Assembly: GCA_016703265.1 (NCBI GenBank)
Contig: JADJCK010000007.1
Location: forward strand, 248,001 to 312,000
DNA from: a bacterium
Lineage (GTDB): Bacteria; Krumholzibacteriota; Krumholzibacteriia; LZORAL124-64-63
DNA length: 64,000 nt
Direction of reading: 5' to 3'
Part shown: positions 57,919 through 64,000 of the stretch, in pieces
How positions within the stretch are numbered: the stretch's first letter is position 1
Layout: the number at the start of each line of letters is the position of its first letter
The notes under the pieces: generated by a model
The model's database searches: none
Told to the model about the DNA's origin: nothing
What the model saw: only the letters and a program-made list of their open reading frames with translations
Translations under genes and position numbers: made by a program

Positions 57919-59701
57919 TGTATCCGTCCGCGTCGATCACGCGCTGCGCGATGCGGTCGTGCAGCTTCGACCGGTTCAGCGCCTCGTGCTTCGCCAAACG
58001 CCGCAGGCCGGCCATCATCACGCGCAGTTCATCGCCCTCGCAGGTGGCGCCAAGCAAGTTGCGGGCCAGCGTTGAGACCTTCTCCATGGCGTCGTGCGTG
58101 TACAGGCGCACCATGTCGGCCATCGGCTCGGCGGCATCCTGGCCGTCGCGCGCGGCCTTCTTCTGCGCGCGCAGCAGGCCGCTTTCGCAGGCAAAGGTCT
58201 CGATGGCGATGTCGGCGATGTCGGCCAGCACGCCCTGCTGGTCCTTGAGCCCCATCCCGAACTTCTGGGCGGCCAGGCCCAGCGTGGCCAGGATGACCTT
58301 CTTCATGCCGGCGACCTGCTGGGCCTCCGACTCGAGAAAGCCCGGCTCGTGCGGGTCGACGAACGACGGCATGCCGGTCAGCTCGTCGGCCACAGCCTTG
58401 GCGGCACCGAAGAAGGCCAGTTCGCCCTTCAGCGCCTTCTTCATGATCATGCCCGGCACGAGCATGCGGTTGATCTCGTTGGTGCCCTCGAAGATGCGGT
58501 TGATGCGCTCGTCACGGTAGAAGCGCTCCAGCGGGTACTCGCTGCAGTAGCCGTAGCCGCCCAGCATCTGCACGCCTTCCTCGGTGGAATGGGCCAGCGC
58601 CTCGGAAGAGAAGACCTTGATCATCGAGCACTCGATCGAGAACTCCTCGACCGTGCCGACGGCCTGCAGTTCGTAGTCGGGCGCCGTCTTGTCGAGCGTG
58701 GCGATGGCGGCGTCCATCAGGCCGGCGGTGCGGTACACCATCGACTCGGCCACGAAGCCGTGCGCCATCACGTCGGCGATCTTGCGGCGGATCAGGCCGA
58801 AGCTGCTCAGGGCTGCCCGAACTGGTGCCTCTGCTTGGTGTAGGGCACCGGAGTGCTTCATCGTCATCTTGAGGCCGCCCAGGGTGCTGGCGCCCAGCTT
58901 GAAGCGGCCCACGTTGGCGAGGATGTTGAAGGCGATGTGATGGCCCTTGCCGATGGTGCCCAGCACGTTGCCGACGGGGACCTTCACGTCCTCGAGGATG
59001 ATGGCGCACGTGCTCGAGCCCTTGATGCCCATCTTGTGCTCTTCGGGCCCGATGGTCACGCCGGGCGACTTCAGGTCGACGATGAAGCAGGTGAACTTCT
59101 CGCCGTCGATCTTGGCGAAGAGGATGCAGATATCGGCATAAGCGGCGTTGGTGATGAACTGCTTGGCGCCGTTCAGCACGTAATGCTGCCCGTCGGGCGA
59201 CAGCACGGCGGTGGTGGCCGCCGCCAGCGCGTCGGAGCCGCTGCCGGTCTCGGTCAGCGCGTAGCAGCTGAGCAGTTCGCCGGTGGCCACGCGCGGCAGG
59301 TACTCGGCCTTCTGCGCCGGCGTGCCGTAATAGCCGATGGGCAGCGTGCCGATGCCCGCCTGCGCGCCGTGCGTGACGGCGAAGCTGCCGCCCCAGGCCA
59401 CACCTTCCGGCACGATCATGATCGTGGCCTTGTTCGAGCCCAGGCCGCCGTAGGCCTCGGGCACATCGGCCATGAGCAGGCCCATGGGGCCGGCCGCCTT
59501 CAGCAGGTCGCGGCCGAGCATGGTGTTGCCCTTCATCTCGAAGTCGTCGCGGATGGGCGCGATGTGGCGCTCGACGAAGTCGGACACCGTGGCGGCGAAC
59601 ATCCGCTGCGTCTCGTCGAAGTCCTCGGGCGTGAAGCAATCGGCCGGCGCGGTCTCGCGCAGGATGAACTCGCCGCCGGTGGGGTAGGTCCTGACCGTCA
59701 T
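57908..59701 (-). CDS. fadE: Acyl-CoA dehydrogenase
   Basis: 597-aa FAD-dependent dehydrogenase for the first step of fatty-acid beta-oxidation, same size as Bacillus FadE (594 aa). The core shows YALTETGSGSDA, KQFITNAAYADICILFAK, MGIKGSSTCAI, FKLGAS and GGYGYCSEYPLERFYRDERINRIFEGTNEINRM. The C-terminal extension is normal for this subfamily. At 58810-58851 twelve residues are out of frame: one extra base at CCGG and one missing C at CCC. Repairing both gives KHSVPYTKQRHQFGQPLSSFGLI, the family consensus. AAGGAG precedes the ATG. It is the last gene of the fadN-fadA-fadE operon. Confidence 0.9.
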   Translation of the reverse strand: MTVRTYPTGGEFILRETAPADCFTPEDFDETQRMFAATVSDFVERHIAPIRDDFEMKGNTMLGRDLLKAAGPMGLLMADVPEAYGGLGSNKATIMIVPEGVAWGGSFAVTHGAQAGIGTLPIGYYGTPAQKAEYLPRVATGELLSCYALTETGSGSDALAAATTAVLSPDGQHYVLNGAKQFITNAAYADICILFAKIDGEKFTCFIVDLKSPGVTIGPEEHKMGIKGSSTCAIILEDVKVPVGNVLGTIGKGHHIAFNILANVGRFKLGASTLGGLKMTMKHSGALHQAEAPVRAALSSFGLIRRKIADVMAHGFVAESMVYRTAGLMDAAIATLDKTAPDYELQAVGTVEEFSIECSMIKVFSSEALAHSTEEGVQMLGGYGYCSEYPLERFYRDERINRIFEGTNEINRMLVPGMIMKKALKGELAFFGAAKAVADELTGMPSFVDPHEPGFLESEAQQVAGMKKVILATLGLAAQKFGMGLKDQQGVLADIADIAIETFACESGLLRAQKKAARDGQDAAEPMADMVRLYTHDAMEKVSTLARNLLGATCEGDELRVMMAGLRRLAKHEALNRSKLHDRIAQRVIDADGYTVG

Positions 59702-59753
59702 GTCGTGCTCTCCTTGTCCGTCCGGTGCGAACCGGCGCGGGTGATCACCAGCC

Positions 59754-60938
59754 TCAGATCGCTTCGAAGATGCCGGCGGCGCCCATGCCCGTGCCGATGC
59801 ACATGGTCACCAGGGCATACCTGCCGCCGCGGCGCTTCAGTTCGTGCAGGGCGGTGGCCAGCAGCTTGGCCCCCGTGCAGCCCAGCGGATGTCCCAGGGC
59901 GATGGCGCCGCCGTTCGGGTTCAGGCGCGGGTCGTCCGGCCGCAGGCCCAGGCCTTTGCAGACCGCCAGGCTCTGCGCGGCGAAGGCCTCGTTGAGCTCG
60001 ATGACGTCCATCTGCTCGAGCCGCAGCCCGGCCTGTGCCAGGGCGCGCGGCACGGCCTCGACCGGGCCGATGCCCATGTAGTCGGGAGCGACACCGGCCA
60101 CCGCATAGCCGACGAAGCGCGCCAGCGGCACGGCGCCGATCGAGTCGGCGAACGCGCGCGTGCCGAGCAGCGCCGCTGCGGCGCCATCGCTCATCTGGCT
60201 GGAGTTGCCGGCGGTCACGGTGCCGTCGACCTTGAAGGCGGGCTTCAGTTTCGCCAGCGCCTCGACGGTGGTGTCGGCGCGCGGGCCTTCATCCACCTTG
60301 AATTCGACATCCTTCTGCGCCGGCCGGCCCTTGGCATCGCGGCCCGGCAGGGCGGCCATGACCGGCACGATCTCGGCCTCGAAGCGGCCGGCCGCGATCG
60401 CCGCGACCGCCTTGCGGTGGCTCTCGTACGCGAAGGTGTCCTGCTCCTGGCGCGTGATGCCGTCACGCACCACAAGGTTCTCGGCGGTGATGCCCATGTT
60501 CGTGAGGTACTCGGGATGCTCGTGCGCCATGGCCGGGCTGGGCAGGTAACGCAGGCCGCCCATGGGCACCATGGTCATCGTCTCGACGCCGCCGGCGATC
60601 ACCGCCTCGGCCTGGCCGCAGGCGATCTTCAGCGCCGCGTAGTTGACCGTCTCCAGACCCGACGAGCAGAACCGGTTGATGGTCATGCCGGGCACCGTGA
60701 CCGGCAGCCCGGCCATCAGCGCGATGTTCCGGCCCACGTTCATGCCCTGCTCGGCCTCGGGCATGGCGCAGCCGATGATGACGTCGCCGATGCGCGCCGG
60801 GTCCAGTCCCGGGTGTTCGGCCATCAGCTGCCTGACCACGGCGGCGCCCAGGTCGTCCGGGCGCGTGTGGCGAAGCGTTCCCTTGAGCGCGCGGCCCACG
60901 GCGGTGCGGCGCGCGGAGATGACGACGACTTCCTGCAT
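59754..60938 (-). CDS. fadA: Acetyl-CoA acyltransferase (3-ketoacyl-CoA thiolase)
   Basis: 394-aa thiolase for the last step of beta-oxidation. Catalytic residues are visible: nucleophilic Cys in INRFCSSGLETVNYA (about 91), His in NGGAIALGHPLGCTGAK (about 350), and Cys in CIGTGMGAAGIFEAI at the C-terminus. The ATG at 60938 has AGGAG about 10 bases upstream; an in-frame GTG at 60947 is too close to that site. It lies 13 bases downstream of the fadN-like stop and upstream of the dehydrogenase. Size matches Bacillus FadA. Confidence 0.93.
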   Translation of the reverse strand: MQEVVVISARRTAVGRALKGTLRHTRPDDLGAAVVRQLMAEHPGLDPARIGDVIIGCAMPEAEQGMNVGRNIALMAGLPVTVPGMTINRFCSSGLETVNYAALKIACGQAEAVIAGGVETMTMVPMGGLRYLPSPAMAHEHPEYLTNMGITAENLVVRDGITRQEQDTFAYESHRKAVAAIAAGRFEAEIVPVMAALPGRDAKGRPAQKDVEFKVDEGPRADTTVEALAKLKPAFKVDGTVTAGNSSQMSDGAAAALLGTRAFADSIGAVPLARFVGYAVAGVAPDYMGIGPVEAVPRALAQAGLRLEQMDVIELNEAFAAQSLAVCKGLGLRPDDPRLNPNGGAIALGHPLGCTGAKLLATALHELKRRGGRYALVTMCIGTGMGAAGIFEAI

Positions 60939-60951
60939 CGGTTCCACTCTC

Positions 60952-63351
60952 CTAGTTCCGCAGCGGTTTGCCGGACTTCATGAGGCTCTCCATGCGGGCG
61001 AGCGTCTTCGGCTCGCCGATCAGGCGCATGAAACCCTCGCGTTCCAGGGTGAGCATCTCCTGCTCGGTGACGGTCGATCCGGGCGGCACGGCGCCGCCGC
61101 TGAGCACGTTCGCCAGCACCATGCCGAGCTTGCGATCGTGAGCGGTGGCGTAGCCGCCCTGTTCCATGTTGTAGAGGACCGACTCGGCCAGGGCGATGCC
61201 CGCCGTGCCCATGACTGGGATGGCGGTACGCTCGACCGGGGGCTCGAAGCCGCCCCGCGCCATGGCCAGCGCGATCTCCTTGGCGTCGGCGGGCACGTGG
61301 TCGCGGTGCATCGACCAGGTGTCGCCGGGGCGCAGGAAGCCGAGGTCGCGGCCTTCGTCGGCGCTGGTGGCGACCTTCGCGGTGCCGATGGTCTCGAACG
61401 TGCGCCGGAATGCGGGCTGCAGGTCGCGCGGGTCGGTCAGGCGCGCCAGGTTGCGCAGGTACAGGCGCAGGCAGCCGCCGCCGGCGGGGATCACGCCGGC
61501 GCCCATCTCGACCAGGCCGATGTACGTCTCGGCCGCGGCGCGCACGGCGTTGCCGCCGAGCGTGATCTCGCAGCCGCCGCCCAGGGCCAGGCCCGCCGGC
61601 GCCGTCACGACCGGTACGCCGCAGTGCTCGAGCCGGCCGCACGCGGCCTGGAACGCGCGCACGATGAGGTCGATGTCCTCCCAGTTGCCCTCGGCCGCCT
61701 CCATCATCAGCATCATCAGGTTGGCGCCGGCCGAGAAGTTCTCGGAGGGGTTGGCCACGACCAGGGCCTGCCAGTTCTTCTCCGCCTCGGTGCAGGCGGT
61801 CATGATCATGTTGAGGTGGTCCTGGCCGATGGCGTTCATCTTCGAGTGGAATTCCAGGCAGAGGACGCCGTCGCCCAGGTCGAGCAGGCTGGCGCCCGGA
61901 TTGCGACGCACTTCGCGGCCGGTGCGGCGCAGGATCTCGAAGTCGAACGCACGCGCGTCGCCCGGCACCGGCGCGAAGCCGCCGGGCGTGGAGGTGGGAC
62001 TGCAGCGGACGCCGTCGACCTCGCGGTACAGTGCGTCGGCGCCGGCGGCGTAGAGCGCGTCGACCCATGCGGGGAGCGGATATTTTTCCTGGCGCAGCCG
62101 CTCGGTGACGGCGCGGAAGCCGAGGGCGTCCCAGGTCTCGAACGGGCCCAGCTTCCAGTTGAAGCCCCAGCACACGGCCTGGTCGATCTGCGCAGCGCTG
62201 TCGCAGATCTCGCCCACGCGCATCGCGCTGTAGGAGAAGCTGGCCGCGAGCATCTTCCAGATGGCCTGGCCGGCCTTGCCCTGGCCGAAGGCGAGCTGGC
62301 GCAGGCGGGCGGGCAGGTCCTCGATGGGCCGCGCGGCCTCGATCTCGGGGAACTTCGCCTTCACCTGGTCGCGGTACTCGAGCGTCTGCAGGTCGAGGGC
62401 CAGCAGCTTCTTCTGCGGCTCTTTCAGCATGCGGAAGAAGCCGCCGCCGCTCTTGCGGCCCAGCAACCCGCGTTCAACCATGCGGCGCACGAACTCGGGG
62501 GCCTTGAAGGTCTCGCGGGCCTCGTCGTCGGGCACCAGCGGGTAGAGGTTGTCGGCCACGTGCAGGAACGTGTCCAGGCCGACGAGGTCGGCCAGCTGGA
62601 AGGTGGCCGTCTTGGGGCGGCCGATGGCCGGCCCGCTCAGCGCGTCGACTTCCTCGATCGTCAGTCCCAGTTCCTGCATCACGGCGAAGGTGGCCATCAT
62701 CGCGTGCACGCCGACGCGGTTGGCGATGAAGTTCGGCGTGTCGCGCGCGATGACGACGCCCTTGCCCAGGCGGTCGCGCGCGAAGGCGCAGACGTCGTTG
62801 AGTACAGCCGGGTCGGTGTCGTTCGTGGGGATCACCTCGAAGAGCTTCATGTAGCGCGGCGGATTGAAGAAGTGCGTGCCTAGGAACCGCGGCTTCAGTG
62901 CGGCCGGCAGGACGGCGCTCATCGCCGCCAGCGACAGGCCCGAGGTGTTGCTCGTCAGCAGCGCGTCGTCGCGCACGTGCGGGGCCACGGCGGCCAGCAC
63001 CTTGAGCTTGATGGGCAGGTCTTCCTTCACGACCTCGATGATCCAGTCGGCTTCGCGGACCTTCGGCAGGTCGTCCTCGATGTTGCCGGTGGTGATGAAG
63101 GAAGCACGCTCGGCCGAGAACAGCGGGGAGGGGCGGCTCTTGACCATCGCAGCCACGGCTTCGGCGGCCAGCCGACCGCGTACCTTCGGGTGGTCGGGCG
63201 CCAGCCCGGCGGCCTTCTCGGCGTCGTTGAGCTCACGGGGGGCGATGTCGAGCACGAGCGAGCGCACGCCGGCGTTGGCGAAGTGGGCGGCGATGGCGCT
63301 GCCCATGACGCCGGAGCCCAGCACGGCGACGGTCCTGATCTGCCTGCGCAT
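60952..63351 (-). CDS. fadN: 3-hydroxyacyl-CoA dehydrogenase/enoyl-CoA hydratase fusion
   Basis: 799-aa bifunctional enzyme for the two middle steps of beta-oxidation. The order is dehydrogenase first: NAD-binding VAVLGSGVMGSAIAAHFANAG (8-28), HxFNPP (GTHFFNPPRYMKL, with catalytic His), and a C-terminal dehydrogenase domain (about 190-400). The hydratase/isomerase domain follows (about 470-700: HLNMIMTACTEAEKNWQALVV, NFSAGANLMMLM, GLALGGGCEITLGG with oxyanion Gly). This is the FadN order, opposite to E. coli FadB. Start ATG with AAAGG upstream; a promoter and FadR-like operator precede it. Confidence 0.92.
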   Translation of the reverse strand: MRRQIRTVAVLGSGVMGSAIAAHFANAGVRSLVLDIAPRELNDAEKAAGLAPDHPKVRGRLAAEAVAAMVKSRPSPLFSAERASFITTGNIEDDLPKVREADWIIEVVKEDLPIKLKVLAAVAPHVRDDALLTSNTSGLSLAAMSAVLPAALKPRFLGTHFFNPPRYMKLFEVIPTNDTDPAVLNDVCAFARDRLGKGVVIARDTPNFIANRVGVHAMMATFAVMQELGLTIEEVDALSGPAIGRPKTATFQLADLVGLDTFLHVADNLYPLVPDDEARETFKAPEFVRRMVERGLLGRKSGGGFFRMLKEPQKKLLALDLQTLEYRDQVKAKFPEIEAARPIEDLPARLRQLAFGQGKAGQAIWKMLAASFSYSAMRVGEICDSAAQIDQAVCWGFNWKLGPFETWDALGFRAVTERLRQEKYPLPAWVDALYAAGADALYREVDGVRCSPTSTPGGFAPVPGDARAFDFEILRRTGREVRRNPGASLLDLGDGVLCLEFHSKMNAIGQDHLNMIMTACTEAEKNWQALVVANPSENFSAGANLMMLMMEAAEGNWEDIDLIVRAFQAACGRLEHCGVPVVTAPAGLALGGGCEITLGGNAVRAAAETYIGLVEMGAGVIPAGGGCLRLYLRNLARLTDPRDLQPAFRRTFETIGTAKVATSADEGRDLGFLRPGDTWSMHRDHVPADAKEIALAMARGGFEPPVERTAIPVMGTAGIALAESVLYNMEQGGYATAHDRKLGMVLANVLSGGAVPPGSTVTEQEMLTLEREGFMRLIGEPKTLARMESLMKSGKPLRN

Positions 63352-63395
63352 GGTCCAGCCTTTCCGGCGGGGGTGCCCGCCGCGAGGGCCATTAA

Positions 63396-63413
63396 TGAAT
63401 GACTATTCAGTCA
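63396..63413. promoter_or_regulatory. FadR-box-like operator of the fad operon
   Basis: TGAATGACTATTCAGTCA is an imperfect palindrome closely matching the Bacillus FadR consensus TGAATGAMTANTCATTCA (recalled from the literature), with two or fewer mismatches in the outer arms. It begins where the predicted minus-strand promoter would start transcription, so bound repressor would block initiation. Confidence 0.7.
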
Positions 63414-63419
63414 AAGATG

Positions 63420-63448
63420 ACTTTACCAGTCGGAAACTCCGGTGTCAA
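63420..63448 (-). promoter_or_regulatory. fadN-fadA-fadE promoter
   Basis: On the minus strand TTGACA (63443-63448), 17-base spacer, TAAAGT (63420-63425) with an upstream TG (extended -10). Predicted start is about 63413, at the edge of the FadR-like box. Confidence 0.65.
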
Positions 63449-63471
63449 CGGCGCGGCCGCCCCGCAATTGA

Positions 63472-63500
63472 TTTACTTGCAGGGGACGATCTGCTAAGGT
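63472..63500 (+). promoter_or_regulatory. Promoter of the TetR/FadR-like gene
   Basis: TTTACT (63472-63477), 17-base spacer, TAAGGT (63495-63500) with a TGC extended -10. Weaker than the opposing promoter. Confidence 0.45.
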
Positions 63501-63553
63501 GCAGCGGCCCAGCGCACTCCCGGAAGCGGCCCGGCTTCCGAACGGGACCGCAA

Positions 63554-63569
63554 CTGAATGGATGTTCAG
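63554..63569. promoter_or_regulatory. Second palindrome before the regulator gene
   Basis: CTGAA-TGGATG-TTCAG, a perfect 5-base inverted repeat resembling half of the FadR-like box at 63396, located five bases before the regulator ATG. It could allow autoregulation. Confidence 0.45.
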
Positions 63570-63574
63570 CCGCC

Positions 63575-64000
63575 ATGCCCCGCCCGGCCACCGGTCGCAA
63601 GAAGGAAGCCATCCTCGACGCGGCTGTCGTCGAGATCGCCAGCCACGGCTACCACGGCACCACGGTGGCGATGATCGCCCGGCGCGCTGGCGTGGCCGAC
63701 GGCACCATCTACCTCTATTTCCGGAACAAGGAAGAGATCCTCGTCTCCCTGTTCGACCGTGCGATGGACCGCTTCGTCGAGCAGGGCGCGCGCGAACTGG
63801 CCGACCTGACCGAACCGGCGGCCCGCCTCGGGCGCATCATTGAACTGCACCTCGAACTGGTCGGCTCGGACCGCGACCTGGCGATCATCACGCAGGTCGA
63901 GCTGCGGCACAGCCTCCACTTCCTGGACCAGCTCTCGCGCGCGAAGGTGGGGGCCTACCTGCAGGCCATTGCCGCGATCATTGCCGAAGGGCAGGCGGCC
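63575..64000 (+). CDS. TetR-family regulator, FadR-like (3' end outside window)
   Basis: First 142 residues of a TetR repressor; the gene runs past the window end. The N-terminal helix-turn-helix (about 8-55) reads KKEAILDAAVVEIASHGYHGTTVAMIARRAGVADGTIYLYFRNKEEIL, a very close match in pattern to the FadR/TetR group of Bacillus that senses long-chain acyl-CoA. The ligand domain begins FDRAMDRFVEQG. It is divergent from the fadN-fadA-fadE operon and flanked by two FadR-like palindromes, so it is the likely repressor of beta-oxidation. No clear ribosome site precedes the ATG. Confidence 0.88.
   Translation, partial: MPRPATGRKKEAILDAAVVEIASHGYHGTTVAMIARRAGVADGTIYLYFRNKEEILVSLFDRAMDRFVEQGARELADLTEPAARLGRIIELHLELVGSDRDLAIITQVELRHSLHFLDQLSRAKVGAYLQAIAAIIAEGQAA

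Overview
The window is GC-rich (roughly two-thirds G+C by eye), densely coded and bacterial. It carries RND efflux pumps, lipoproteins, outer-membrane-type beta-barrels and secreted proteins that end in a FlgD-like/type-9-sorting-like C-terminal domain (N-P-F-N-P-x-T ... G-x-Y), so the organism is probably a Gram-negative of the FCB/Krumholzibacteriota/Eisenbacteria kind. That placement is inference; no rRNA, tRNA, CRISPR array, integrase or insertion sequence was recognised.

Layout. 0-7.4 kb: tripartite RND efflux operon (adaptor plus two permeases). 7.5-9.6 kb: PduO-type cobalamin adenosyltransferase, ECF sigma factor, anti-sigma factor and a YbjQ-family protein, closed by a strong hairpin terminator. 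9.7-12.0 kb (minus): 2x[4Fe-4S] ferredoxin, then a DUF1573 / cysteine-less rhodanese / MauE-like operon. 12.2-15.4 kb: serine acetyltransferase and a secreted M1 aminopeptidase. 15.4-19.6 kb: archaeal-type Glu-tRNA(Gln) amidotransferase genes gatE-gatD (minus), divergent from the redox repressor gene rex through a compact interleaved promoter. 19.6-28.4 kb: DUF5916 barrel, an unknown protein with a GNAT-like core, FabH and a SPOR protein (minus), then a HAD phosphatase and a shortened YgfK-like iron-sulfur protein (plus). 28.4-31.3 kb: a less GC-rich islet with a beta-helix protein and two methyltransferases, all frame-interrupted. 31.3-42.4 kb: secreted FlgD-domain protein, large GH13 enzyme, AtuA/membrane protein/LemA operon, hybrid histidine kinase and phosphohexomutase. 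42.4-47.1 kb (minus): three-gene envelope operon (PEGA/Omp28-like lipoprotein, FlgD-domain protein, TlpA-barrel fusion). 47.3-53.1 kb: secreted protein, GntR-ABC transporter operon, TPR protein and YciH/SUI1. 53.2-57.9 kb: a giant repetitive secreted protein, heavily frame-interrupted. 57.9-64 kb: fadN-fadA-fadE beta-oxidation operon (minus) divergent from a TetR/FadR-like regulator that runs off the window.

How it fits together. The fad cluster copies the Bacillus fadNAE/FadR logic, including a FadR-box-like palindrome at the predicted start site of fadN. Thiol and iron-sulfur themes recur (ferredoxin, MauE, rhodanese fold, TlpA, YgfK-like, Rex). Several genes need one- or two-base corrections, often in homopolymers. 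At 58.81-58.85 kb and 52.38-52.59 kb compensating indels scramble short stretches of otherwise conserved proteins, so many of the breaks are more likely consensus errors than true pseudogenes.
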